Source: Lawsonibacter sp900766145
Lineage (GTDB): Bacteria; Bacillota; Clostridia; Oscillospirales; Oscillospiraceae
Assembly (NCBI RefSeq): GCF_030372275.1
Contig: NZ_JAUDDJ010000018.1
Reading direction: 5' to 3' (one strand)
Length of the DNA stretch: 56,932 bases
Of the stretch, positions 1-8,030 are shown piece by piece (the stretch's first letter is position 1; each line of letters begins with the position of its first letter). A program made the translations under genes and the position numbers. The notes beneath the pieces are model-generated. The model did not search any database and had not been told where the DNA came from. It saw nothing but the letters and a program-made list of their open reading frames with translations.

Positions 1-89
1 TTCGGATGCTGATTCTTGTGCTGGGCTTTGTTTATAATATACAGGGGGGTCTTTGGCCGCCCGCCGAAGAGTGAAAGGAGTAGAAATCC
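1..89. other. Leader upstream of sugar permease gene
   Basis: These bases precede the first permease gene. A TATAAT sits at 33-38 but has no convincing -35 box at 17 nt. The ribosome site AAAGGAG is at about 74-80. In related sugar operons a solute-binding protein gene normally lies just upstream, so the segment may be the tail or downstream spacer of such a gene outside the window. I cannot decide this from the sequence present. Confidence 0.4.
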
Positions 90-977
90 ATGCGCAAAGC
101 CCAATCCATCGCTGCCCGCAAGGAGCAGCACTGGGCATGGCTGATGGTGGCTCCTACCATCATCGGTCTGCTGGTTTTGAACTATTATCCCCTGATCGAA
201 ACCTTTATCCTCAGTTTTTCCAAGACCAAAACCTTTGGTGCCTCTACCTTTAATGGCATTGACAACTACATCCAGATGTTCCAGTCCCCTGAGTTCTGGA
301 AGGCCACCTGGAACACCATCCTCTTCTGTATCCTTACCGTGCCCGTGGGCATCATCCTGGCCCTGCTGGTGGCTCTGCTGCTCAACGCCAAGGTGAAGTT
401 CAAGGGTGGCTTCCGGGCCATCTACTTTTTGCCCATGGTGTGTGCTCCTGCCGCCATCGCCATGGTGTGGCGCTGGATGTTCAACGGCGAATATGGTATC
501 ATCAATCAGATCCTGGGCACCAAGATCAGCTGGCTGACCGATCCCAAGACCGCCATTGTGGCCTGTGCCATCGTGGCCATCTGGAGTTCCATCGGCTACG
601 ACGCGGTGCTGCTGCTGTCCGGCTTGCAGAATATCTCCAAGAGCTACTATGAGGCTGCCCGCATCGACGGCGCCGGCCGCATCAAGCAGTTCTTCTCCAT
701 CACCCTGCCCATGATCTCCCCCACCCTGTTCGTCACCCTCATCATGCGTATGATGGCTTCCCTGAAGGTGTATGACCTCATCTACATGATGATCGACCAG
801 TCCAACCCGGTGCTGCCCGACGTACAGAGCCTGATGTACCTCTTCTATCGGGAGGCCTTTGTGGCGGGCAACAAGGGTTATGCCTCTGCCATTGTGATCT
901 GGACCATCTTCCTGATCGGTATCGTGACCATCGTCCAGTTTATCGGTCAGAAGAAGTGGGTCAATTACGACGTCTAA
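90..977 (+). CDS. Sugar ABC transporter permease (MalF/UgpA type)
   Basis: This 295-residue membrane protein is one of two permease subunits of a carbohydrate importer of the CUT1 class. It has about six membrane helices, and the cytoplasmic EAA loop that contacts the ATPase is visible as EAARIDGAGRIKQFFSITLP near residue 190. The ATG follows an AAAGGAG site at a good distance. It is 16 nt from the second permease gene and upstream of an alpha-galactosidase, so raffinose, melibiose or stachyose is the likely substrate (inferred from context). The binding protein and the ATPase are not in the window; in Firmicutes the ATPase is often a shared MsmX-type subunit encoded elsewhere. Confidence 0.93.
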   Translation: MRKAQSIAARKEQHWAWLMVAPTIIGLLVLNYYPLIETFILSFSKTKTFGASTFNGIDNYIQMFQSPEFWKATWNTILFCILTVPVGIILALLVALLLNAKVKFKGGFRAIYFLPMVCAPAAIAMVWRWMFNGEYGIINQILGTKISWLTDPKTAIVACAIVAIWSSIGYDAVLLLSGLQNISKSYYEAARIDGAGRIKQFFSITLPMISPTLFVTLIMRMMASLKVYDLIYMMIDQSNPVLPDVQSLMYLFYREAFVAGNKGYASAIVIWTIFLIGIVTIVQFIGQKKWVNYDV

Positions 978-993
978 GAAAGGAGGAAGTATC

Positions 994-1833
994 ATGAAAA
1001 CCGGAACCATGAGCCGCAGCCGCGGCATTGCCACGGGGCTTACCTACTTCTTCCTGATTGCAGGCGCCCTGCTGATGATCTTCCCCTTCCTGTGGATGAT
1101 CCTGACTTCGCTGAAATCCCTGTCTGAGAGCGTACAGATTCCCCCCACGATTTTCCCCGAGAAGATTGTGTGGTCCAACTTTAAGGACGCCCTCACCAGC
1201 CTGCCCTTTGTCAACCTGTACATCAACACCATCATCATGGTGCTGGTGCGCGTGATCTGCGCCATTGTGTTCAGCTCCATGGCGGGCTACGCCTTTGCCA
1301 AGCTGCACTTCAAGGGGAAGAACCTGCTCTTCACCCTGGTGCTGGTGCAGATGATGATGCCCTCTCAGATCTTCGTCATTCCCCAGTATCAGATGCTGGC
1401 CAAGGTCAGCCTGACTGAGAGCATCTTCGCCCTCATCTTCCCCGGTCTGGTCAGCGCCTTTGGTACCTTCTTCCTGCGCCAGGCCTACATGGGCATCCCC
1501 AATGAGATCGGTGAGGCCGCCTACCTGGACGGCTGTAACCAGTGGCAAACCTTCACCAAGGTAATGCTGCCCCTCACCGGCACCTCGGTGGCCGCCCTGA
1601 CCATCTTCACTGCCGTGTTTGCCTACGCCGACCTGATGTGGCCTCTGGTGGTGAACACCGACATCAACCTGATGACCTTGTCCTCCGGTCTGGCTACCCT
1701 GAAGGGCCAGTTTATGACCAACTACCCCGTGCTCATGGCGGGCAGCCTGTTCGCTATGATTCCCATGCTGATTTTGTACCTCATTTTCCAGCGCCAGTTT
1801 ATCGAGGGCATTGCCCTTACCGGCGGCAAATAA
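994..1833 (+). CDS. Sugar ABC transporter permease (MalG/UgpE type)
   Basis: This 279-residue protein is the second CUT1 permease and pairs with the preceding one to form the membrane channel. The N-terminal helix lies near residues 15-35. The EAA loop reads EAAYLDGCNQWQTFTKVMLP near residue 175, and the tail is the short hydrophilic end typical of MalG relatives. An AAAGGAGG site precedes the ATG. A strong intercistronic hairpin follows the gene before the alpha-galactosidase, which may set different amounts of transporter and enzyme. Confidence 0.93.
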   Translation: MKTGTMSRSRGIATGLTYFFLIAGALLMIFPFLWMILTSLKSLSESVQIPPTIFPEKIVWSNFKDALTSLPFVNLYINTIIMVLVRVICAIVFSSMAGYAFAKLHFKGKNLLFTLVLVQMMMPSQIFVIPQYQMLAKVSLTESIFALIFPGLVSAFGTFFLRQAYMGIPNEIGEAAYLDGCNQWQTFTKVMLPLTGTSVAALTIFTAVFAYADLMWPLVVNTDINLMTLSSGLATLKGQFMTNYPVLMAGSLFAMIPMLILYLIFQRQFIEGIALTGGK

Positions 1834-1845
1834 GAATCTGTTGTT

Positions 1846-1875
1846 CCTGGGGCGGCCTGTTTGGGCCGCCCCAGG
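1846..1875 (+). other. Intercistronic hairpin between permease and alpha-galactosidase genes
   Basis: A perfect 12-bp stem (1846-1857 with 1864-1875) has a 6-nt loop and no T-run after it. It is therefore more likely a processing or stabilising hairpin than a terminator. Confidence 0.65.
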
Positions 1876-1922
1876 CGGCAGGCCGCCGATTTGCGCACTC
1901 TATAATTTAAGGATGACCAGTT

Positions 1923-4103
1923 ATGATTTTCTTTGATGAACGCCGCAATATGATTACTCTGAGCACTGCCGCTACCACCTATCAGATGAAGGTGGACTCT
2001 ACGGGAGTGCTGCTGCACACTTATTACGGTCCCCGCCTGCGGGGCGGTGACCTGTCCAACCGCATTGTGCACGAGGACCGGGGCTTTTCTCCCAACCCCT
2101 ACGAGGTGGGGAAGGACCGCACCTACTCTCTGGACACCCTGCCCCAGGAATACTCCTCCTGCGGCGTAGGCGACTTCCGCCAGCCCAGCGTGGAGGCCTC
2201 CTGCGGAAATGGAAGCCATACCGTGGATTTGCGCTATGTCCGCCACACCGTTCGGGAAGGAAAGTATGCCCTGGAGGGGCTGCCTGCCTTCTACGATGAG
2301 GGCGTGACCGCTCAGACCCTGTCGGTGGAGCTGCGGGACAGCTGTACCGGCCTGGAGGTAGAGCTGCTGTACGGCGTGCTGGAAGAGTATGATCTGATCA
2401 CCCGGGCGGTACGGGTGCGCAATGGGGGCCAGACCCCTGTGGAGCTGGAGCGGGTATCTTCGGTGTGCCTGGACTTCCCGGTGGGAGAGCACGACCTCAT
2501 TACCCTGGGCGGCGCCTACGCCCGGGAGCGTGAGCCGGTGCGGATGCCCCTGACTCAGGGTGTCCACACGGTGGGCAGTGTGCGCGGCTCGTCCAGCCAT
2601 CAGCAAAACCCCTTTGTTGTGCTGTGTGACCATGAGACCACCGAGGACGCCGGACGCTGCTGGGGCGTGGCTCTGGTTTACTCCGGCAGTTTTCAGGCCA
2701 ATACGGAATATACCCAGTTCCACGAGACCCGCCTGACCTTGGGCATCAACCCCTTCCACTTCTGCTGGACGCTTCAGCCCGGAGAGTCCTTTACCACCCC
2801 CGAAGCGGCCATGGTATTCTCCTGTGAGGGACTGGGCCATATGAGCCGTCAGTTCCACCGGGCCATCCGCCTCAACCTGTGCCGGGGTCCCTGGAAGGAC
2901 CAGCGCCGCCCCATCCTCATCAACAACTGGGAGGCCACCATGTTCGACTTTGACGCGGAGAAGATCTGCTCCATCGCCAAAGCGGCCAGCCAGGTTGGGG
3001 TTGAGATGATGGTGATGGACGACGGCTGGTTCGGTAAGCGCAATGATGACTTTGCCGGCCTGGGCGACTGGAATGTCAACCAGACCAAGCTGCCCGGCGG
3101 CCTGGGCCCCCTGGCCCACCGCATTGAGGAGATGGGCATGAAGTTCGGCCTGTGGGTGGAGCCCGAGATGGTAAACGAGGACTCCGACCTCTACCGGGCC
3201 CATCCCGACTGGGCCTTCCAGGTGCCCGGCCGTCCCATGACCCGGGGCCGCTCCCAGCTGGTGCTGGATCTGACCCGGGCCGAGGTGCGCCAGTACATTA
3301 TGGATAACCTGCGGGCCACCCTGAACAGCGCCCCCATCTCCTATGTGAAGTGGGACATGAACCGCAGCCTCACCGATGTGTGGAGCGCCGCCCTGCCCGC
3401 CCAGCGCCAGGGCGAGGTGTACCACCGCTATGTGCTGGGTGTCTACGAAATCCTGGAGATGCTCCATCAGGAGTTCCCCCAGGTGCTCGTCGAGGGGTGC
3501 AGCGGCGGCGGCGGACGTTTTGACTGCGGCATGCTCTATTACACCCCCCAGATCTGGTGCTCCGATAACACCGACGCCATCGAGCGCCTGCGCATCCAGT
3601 ACGGCACTTCTTTCTGCTACCCCTGCTCCACCGTGGGCGCCCACGTGTCCGCCGTGCCCAACGGTTTGACTGGCCGCAGCGTCCCCATGCAAACCCGGGG
3701 CGTGGTGGCCGCCGGAGGCACCTTCGGCTATGAGCTGGACCTCAATGAGATCACCCCCGAGGAGATGGAGGAGGTCCGCACCCAGATCCAGCACTTCCGC
3801 AGCTGCTGGGACCTGGTGCTGCGGGGCGACTACTACCGCCTCAGCGATCCCTTCCGGCAGGAGGCCTTCAACGCCTGGATGCATGTGGCCCCCGACAAGA
3901 GCCGCGCCCTGGTGGGTGTGGTGATGGGGGTGGGACACGCCAACCCCATCCGTCCCCTGCTGCGGCTCAAGGGACTGGACCCCAACGCGGACTACAAAGT
4001 CAACGGCGAAGTGTACGGCGGCGACCAGCTGATGTATGGCGGCCTGGCCCTGCCCATCCTGCAGGAGTATCAGGCGCTGCAGTTTGATCTGGAGCGTGTT
4101 TGA
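1923..4103 (+). CDS. Alpha-galactosidase, GH36
   Basis: This 726-residue enzyme hydrolyses terminal alpha-1,6-galactose from melibiose, raffinose and stachyose. It has the full GH36 layout: an N-terminal beta-supersandwich, a central TIM barrel and a C-terminal beta domain. The nucleophile is Asp478 in KWDMNRS and the acid/base is Asp548 in CSDNTDA, the same numbering as the Geobacillus AgaA family members. WVEPEMVNEDSDLYRAHPDW is a further signature. There is no signal peptide, so it acts on imported sugar in the cytoplasm, consistent with the adjacent ABC permeases. An AAGGATG ribosome site precedes the ATG. A TATAAT at 1901-1906 lies too close to the start to be trusted as a promoter. Confidence 0.96.
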   Translation: MIFFDERRNMITLSTAATTYQMKVDSTGVLLHTYYGPRLRGGDLSNRIVHEDRGFSPNPYEVGKDRTYSLDTLPQEYSSCGVGDFRQPSVEASCGNGSHTVDLRYVRHTVREGKYALEGLPAFYDEGVTAQTLSVELRDSCTGLEVELLYGVLEEYDLITRAVRVRNGGQTPVELERVSSVCLDFPVGEHDLITLGGAYAREREPVRMPLTQGVHTVGSVRGSSSHQQNPFVVLCDHETTEDAGRCWGVALVYSGSFQANTEYTQFHETRLTLGINPFHFCWTLQPGESFTTPEAAMVFSCEGLGHMSRQFHRAIRLNLCRGPWKDQRRPILINNWEATMFDFDAEKICSIAKAASQVGVEMMVMDDGWFGKRNDDFAGLGDWNVNQTKLPGGLGPLAHRIEEMGMKFGLWVEPEMVNEDSDLYRAHPDWAFQVPGRPMTRGRSQLVLDLTRAEVRQYIMDNLRATLNSAPISYVKWDMNRSLTDVWSAALPAQRQGEVYHRYVLGVYEILEMLHQEFPQVLVEGCSGGGGRFDCGMLYYTPQIWCSDNTDAIERLRIQYGTSFCYPCSTVGAHVSAVPNGLTGRSVPMQTRGVVAAGGTFGYELDLNEITPEEMEEVRTQIQHFRSCWDLVLRGDYYRLSDPFRQEAFNAWMHVAPDKSRALVGVVMGVGHANPIRPLLRLKGLDPNADYKVNGEVYGGDQLMYGGLALPILQEYQALQFDLERV

Positions 4104-4127
4104 CGCAGTTTGAGAGGAGAATGACCC

Positions 4128-5033
4128 ATGGACCAGGGACGCTTTTCTGTGTTTCCCCATGAAAATTTTGTAGATCTGTTTTTAGTGCAGTTTGGCTGGG
4201 AGCAGTGTGAGTCCCTGTATTCCTATGGGCCCCATGTACGCAACAACTATCTTTTCCACTACATCATCTCCGGAAAGGGACACCTGGAGGTGCGTCAGCG
4301 GGACGGCTCCCTTCGGACCTATCCCTTGCGGGCCGGGCAGGGGTTTCTCATCTGCCCCAACCAGGTGACCACCTACTGTGCCGATGAGAAGGACCCCTGG
4401 GCCTACACCTGGGTGGAGTTTGGCGGAGTCCAGGCCCAGTACCGGCTGACCCTGGCGGGACTGGGGGAGGACCAGCCGGTCTACACCCCCATCCAGCCGG
4501 ACATGGCGCTGGAGATCAAGGATGAGCTGCTGTTTATCGCCAATCACGCCCAGTTCTCCGCCCTGAAGCTGATGGCCCACTTCTATCTCTTCCTGGATGC
4601 CCTCATTGACAGCTCCTCCTCCAAGCAGCGGGTGCGGGGACTGTCCCAGCAAGGCTTCTACATCCGGGAGGCCATCCACTTTATTGACCAGTACTACCGG
4701 GAAGACATCCGCATCGAGCAGATCGCCAGCTTCTGTGGCCTCAACCGCACCTACTTCAGCCGTCTGTTCAAGGAAGTCATGGGCCAGACGCCCCAGGAGT
4801 ACCTGGCCCGCTACCGGGTGAACAAGGCCATGGAGCTGATGCGAAATACCAATATGAGCATCGGCGAGGTGGCCAGCATGGTGGGCTACCCCAACCAGCT
4901 GTACTTCTCCAAGGTGTTCCGCAAATACCAGGGGCTGCCGCCCAGAGTGTGGCGCCAGGAGGATCTCATGGCCCTGGAGAAGAAGCAGAGCGCCGAGCAG
5001 AGCCAATCCAAGCCCCCCAAGGTCCGCAATTAA
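4128..5033 (+). CDS. AraC-family transcriptional regulator
   Basis: This 301-residue protein has an N-terminal cupin-type sensing domain (about 1-170) and a C-terminal pair of helix-turn-helix motifs (about 185-290). IASFCGLNRTYFSRLFKEV and GYPNQLYFSKVFRKY are typical of AraC/XylS proteins. It lies 24 nt after the alpha-galactosidase and is probably cotranscribed, so it is the likely sugar-responsive activator of this operon, like MsmR or RafR. The inducing sugar is inferred from the neighbours. The protein ends with a lysine- and serine-rich tail. Confidence 0.93.
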   Translation: MDQGRFSVFPHENFVDLFLVQFGWEQCESLYSYGPHVRNNYLFHYIISGKGHLEVRQRDGSLRTYPLRAGQGFLICPNQVTTYCADEKDPWAYTWVEFGGVQAQYRLTLAGLGEDQPVYTPIQPDMALEIKDELLFIANHAQFSALKLMAHFYLFLDALIDSSSSKQRVRGLSQQGFYIREAIHFIDQYYREDIRIEQIASFCGLNRTYFSRLFKEVMGQTPQEYLARYRVNKAMELMRNTNMSIGEVASMVGYPNQLYFSKVFRKYQGLPPRVWRQEDLMALEKKQSAEQSQSKPPKVRN

Positions 5034-5044
5034 GGAGGCCCCAG

Positions 5045-5719
5045 ATGTTTTTCAATCCCAATGATTTTCGCCGCCGCCAGGAGCGCACCGGCCCCTCCGG
5101 ATTACTGGAGATCTTCTCCCGGGAGTGGCTGACCATTGTGAAGGTGGATGCCCTCACCTGTCTGGCCCTGGTGCCTCTGGTCACCCTGCCTCCCGCGCTT
5201 ATGGCCATGAACCACATGTCCCGGAGAATGGCGGAGGACCGCAGCGTCACCGCCCGGGAGTTCTGGCAGTCCTTCCGTGCCAACTTCTGGCGGTCGTATC
5301 CCACCTTTTTCCTGGCGGTGCTCCTGCCCGTCATCTCCCTGTGGTCCAGCTTTTTCTATGCGGGGAAAGCGGCGGGAAACCTGATCCTCTTTGCACCCTG
5401 CGTGTTCTCCCTGTTTGTGTTTGTGGTGTCCCTGCTGATGTCGGCCTATCTCTTTCCTCTGGCCGTTTCGGGGATGCCCCTGGGACAGGCGGTGCGGCAG
5501 AGCTTTGCACTGGGCTTTGCCCGGCCGGGCCAGGCGCTGATGTGCGCCCTGCTCAACGATTCCCTGGCCGCCCTGGCCATCGGTTTTCTTCCCTTCAGTA
5601 TCCCCTATTTCCTGCTGGGTGGACTGATGTTCCCCTGCGTGGCAGGACAGGTCCTTGTGCGTTCCGTGCTGGACCAGTTCTGTCCCGATCTGGAGGGAGA
5701 GGAAGAAGAGGAGTTTTAA
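5045..5719 (+). CDS. YesL-like DUF624 membrane protein
   Basis: This 224-residue protein starts at the ATG that follows AAGGAGG; a longer upstream frame overlapping the regulator lacks a ribosome site. It has four or five hydrophobic segments (about 30-60, 85-115, 118-150, 170-200) and an acidic Glu-rich C-terminus. The family (DUF624, YesL) is commonly linked to carbohydrate ABC transporters in Firmicutes, but its biochemical role is unknown. As last gene of the galactoside operon, before a strong terminator, it may help assemble or regulate the transporter; this is inference. Confidence 0.8.
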   Translation: MFFNPNDFRRRQERTGPSGLLEIFSREWLTIVKVDALTCLALVPLVTLPPALMAMNHMSRRMAEDRSVTAREFWQSFRANFWRSYPTFFLAVLLPVISLWSSFFYAGKAAGNLILFAPCVFSLFVFVVSLLMSAYLFPLAVSGMPLGQAVRQSFALGFARPGQALMCALLNDSLAALAIGFLPFSIPYFLLGGLMFPCVAGQVLVRSVLDQFCPDLEGEEEEEF

Positions 5720-5725
5720 GACGAT

Positions 5726-5762
5726 AAAAAAACTGGCAGCTCACTGAGCTGCCAGTTTTTTT
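5726..5762. terminator. Bidirectional terminator between yesL-like gene and pepD
   Basis: The near-perfect inverted repeat AACTGGCAGCT / AGCTGCCAGTT is flanked by A-run and T-run. It serves the + operon ending at 5719 and the minus gene ending at 5786. Confidence 0.93.
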
Positions 5763-5785
5763 GCCTATTTATGATTGCAAAAAGT

Positions 5786-7222
5786 TTATTTGCTCCGCTT
5801 CAATACTTCCAGTACGAAGGCCCACAGGCGCTGCACAGAGGAGATGCTCATACGCTCCCGGGGAGTGTGGATCTCAAACAGGTCGGGACCAATGGACACG
5901 CAGTCCAGACCGGGCAGCTTGCCGGCAAAGATGCCGCACTCCACGCCGGCGTGGATGGCCTCGATGCGGGGCTCGCGGCTGTACTGCTCCCGGAAGACCG
6001 CCACCAGGCGCTCACGCAGGGGGGAGTCGGCCAGGTACTCCCAGCCGGAGTACTCGCCGAAGTACTCCACGCTGCCGCCCAGCTGCTCCATCAGGCAGGC
6101 CAGACGGGCCTTAAGCATCTCCTTCTGGGAGTCAACCGAGCTGCGCACGCAGAAGGAGGCGCGCACCAGGTTGTTCTCCGTGGCCAGGATGCCCAGGTTC
6201 AGAGAGGTCTGCACCAGACCCTCAATGTCGGCGCTCATGACCTGCACGCCGTTGGGCAGGCAGGTGAGCATGCACAGCACCTTCTTGGTGGAGGCAGCGT
6301 CCATGGCCTCACCGGCGCTGCCGTCTTCCACAGTCACCGCCACATTAGGATCGGTGACCCGGTACTCAGCGGCGAAGCAGGCGCCCATCTCCTGAGCGGC
6401 GGCCTTGGCAGCGGCGGCGTCGGCCACCAGCACCTGAGCGGTAGTCTTGATGGGAATGGCGTTGTCCTTCAGACCGCCGTTCACCTCAACAACGCGCAGC
6501 TCGGTAGCTCCGGCCATGGCCTGGAGCAGACGGCCCATGAGCATGTTGGAGTTGGCGCGGCCCTTGTGGATTTCGGTGCCGGAGTGGCCGCCCTGCAGGC
6601 CGCTGATGGTGACGGTGAGAGCGCTTCCCTGGAAGGGAGCACGGGCGATGGGCAGCAGGCAGGTGGACACGTTGCCGCCGGCACAGCTGACGGTGAACAC
6701 GCCCTCCTCCTCGGAGTCCAGGTTGAGGAGCTGACGGCCCTTCAGGGGGGACACGTCCATGGACACCGCGCCCAGCATGCCGATCTCCTCGTCTACGGTG
6801 AACACGGCCTCCAGGCGGGGGTGGGGGATGTCCTTGGCGTCCAGGATGGCCAGGGCCATGGCTACGGCAATGCCGTCATCGCCGCCCAGGGTGGTGCCCT
6901 TGGCAGTGACAAAGTCGCCCTCCACCATCAGGTCCAGACCCTCTTTGTCCATGTCCTTGGAGCAGTCGTGCTCCTTCTCGCACACCATGTCCAGGTGGCC
7001 CTGGAGGATGATGGCGGGGGCATTCTCATAGCCGGCAGTGGCCTCTTTGATGATGATGATGTTGTTGTCGGAATCCTGGTAGTGCTCCAGGCCCCGCTCC
7101 TTGGCAAAGGCGACACAGTAGTCGCTGATGGCCTTGGTGTTCCGGGAGCCGTGGGGAATGGCGCACAGGTCTTCAAAGAAGCGGAATACGCTCTTGGGTT
7201 CCAGGTTGGATAGTACGTTCAT
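5786..7222 (-). CDS. pepD: Aminoacyl-histidine dipeptidase (M20C)
   Basis: This 478-residue cytoplasmic dizinc peptidase cleaves Xaa-His dipeptides and other unspecific dipeptides. The metal-binding and catalytic motifs are visible: GHLDMVCEKEHD (His and Asp ligands), LGGDDGIAVA (bridging Asp) and VDEEIGMLGA (catalytic Glu pair). The family-specific lid domain occupies about residues 190-390. The length matches E. coli PepD (485). AGGAG precedes the ATG. Downstream of an oligopeptide transporter on the same strand, it plausibly breaks down imported peptides. Confidence 0.95.
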   Translation of the reverse strand: MNVLSNLEPKSVFRFFEDLCAIPHGSRNTKAISDYCVAFAKERGLEHYQDSDNNIIIIKEATAGYENAPAIILQGHLDMVCEKEHDCSKDMDKEGLDLMVEGDFVTAKGTTLGGDDGIAVAMALAILDAKDIPHPRLEAVFTVDEEIGMLGAVSMDVSPLKGRQLLNLDSEEEGVFTVSCAGGNVSTCLLPIARAPFQGSALTVTISGLQGGHSGTEIHKGRANSNMLMGRLLQAMAGATELRVVEVNGGLKDNAIPIKTTAQVLVADAAAAKAAAQEMGACFAAEYRVTDPNVAVTVEDGSAGEAMDAASTKKVLCMLTCLPNGVQVMSADIEGLVQTSLNLGILATENNLVRASFCVRSSVDSQKEMLKARLACLMEQLGGSVEYFGEYSGWEYLADSPLRERLVAVFREQYSREPRIEAIHAGVECGIFAGKLPGLDCVSIGPDLFEIHTPRERMSISSVQRLWAFVLEVLKRSK

Positions 7223-7248
7223 AGCTGCATACTCCTCTCGTGGCAGAT

Positions 7249-7593
7249 TTATTTCCTCAGGCGGTAGCTGCTGTTAGAGACCTTCTCCAGCAGCAGCTGT
7301 TCCACCATGTATTGGGCTAATTTGGGGGCAAAGGCCTTGGGGTTTTGCACCATCGCTCTTTGCCGGGACCAGAACTGACCGGCCTTTACGCCGGTGCAGA
7401 GCTGGGCCATCTGGGAAAGGGTGATCTCCTCATGCTTTTTGAGGTAGTGTACCACCTTTCCCGCACTTTTACTGAGCAAAATGCGCTCCAGGTCGGCGCC
7501 TTGGGTGTAGCTCTTTTTCAGGCCCCACACATACAGCACCGCGATGACCACGGCAAAAGCCAGAATGCCCAGAATGGTCTCCCAGGTATTCAT
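7249..7593 (-). CDS. Small membrane-anchored protein, unknown function
   Basis: This 114-residue protein has one N-terminal membrane helix (about 5-24) and a cytoplasmic domain of helical character ending in a basic tail. The segment HEEITLSQMAQLCTGVKAGQ resembles a winged-helix-like unit, but I do not recognise the family. Its ATG overlaps the stop of the PqqD-like gene by 4 nt (ATGA), so the two are translationally coupled and likely work together. It lies 26 nt upstream of pepD. The function cannot be stated. Confidence 0.75.
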   Translation of the reverse strand: MNTWETILGILAFAVVIAVLYVWGLKKSYTQGADLERILLSKSAGKVVHYLKKHEEITLSQMAQLCTGVKAGQFWSRQRAMVQNPKAFAPKLAQYMVEQLLLEKVSNSSYRLRK

Positions 7594-7952
7594 TCCTTCA
7601 CCTTGTCCTTTCCGCGAAACAGGATAAATTCGTTATTGTGCAGAATCTGCATATATTTTACCAGTCGATCATAGAGGGGCTCGGCCTGGTCGCCGAACTG
7701 TTCCTTCAGCTGCTGGGCCAGCTGGCCCACAGTGCGCTCTCCGTTGATTCGCTTCCACAGAAAGCTGCCGTACTCGTCCAGCTTGATGTGGCTGACTCGG
7801 GGGGTGTGGAAGACCTTTTGAGCGATGGTGGCGTAGAAGCCCCGGTGGACCATGTGGATGGTGACGATGCCGTCCTCGCCCTCGCTCCAGTCATTTTTCG
7901 AATTGATGATGGGGATGAAATCCAAATAGTTTTCGCTCTTTTTCTTGGCCAT
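7590..7952 (-). CDS. PqqD-family protein (stand-alone)
   Basis: The 120-residue protein starts at the ATG preceded by GAGGAG; an upstream in-frame extension to 8027 has no such site. The central part, LDEYGSFLWKRINGERTVGQ followed by a helix rich in Leu and Glu, matches PqqD-like RiPP recognition elements. In PQQ biosynthesis PqqD presents the precursor peptide to the radical-SAM enzyme PqqE. No precursor, radical-SAM enzyme or peptidase for RiPP processing is nearby. It overlaps the small membrane protein gene by 4 nt. Such orphan PqqD proteins occur in gut Firmicutes, and the partner here is unknown. Confidence 0.8.
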   Translation of the reverse strand: MAKKKSENYLDFIPIINSKNDWSEGEDGIVTIHMVHRGFYATIAQKVFHTPRVSHIKLDEYGSFLWKRINGERTVGQLAQQLKEQFGDQAEPLYDRLVKYMQILHNNEFILFRGKDKVKE

Positions 7953-7982
7953 TTCGTTTCTCCTCATGGATAATAACCCAAA

Positions 7983-8012
7983 CCGGGCTGCATACCAAAG
8001 TATACAGCCCGG
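7983..8012 (-). terminator. Hairpin after the OPT transporter gene
   Basis: A 13-bp stem (one G-U in the minus-strand RNA) with a 4-nt loop lies 19 nt past the OPT stop. The following U content is weak, so it may be a leaky terminator or an mRNA 3' stabiliser. Confidence 0.6.
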
Positions 8013-8030
8013 CTGGGGAAAAAACAAGAA

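Noticed and set aside
1895..1922. Promoter directly upstream of the alpha-galactosidase gene
   Set aside because: TATAAT at 1901 lacks a -35 at 17 nt, and transcription would start after the ribosome site.
1722..4160. 812-codon open frame on the minus strand opposite the alpha-galactosidase gene
   Set aside because: It is low-complexity, rich in His, Gln and Gly, and mirrors a clear GH36 gene. High third-position GC keeps the antisense frame open.
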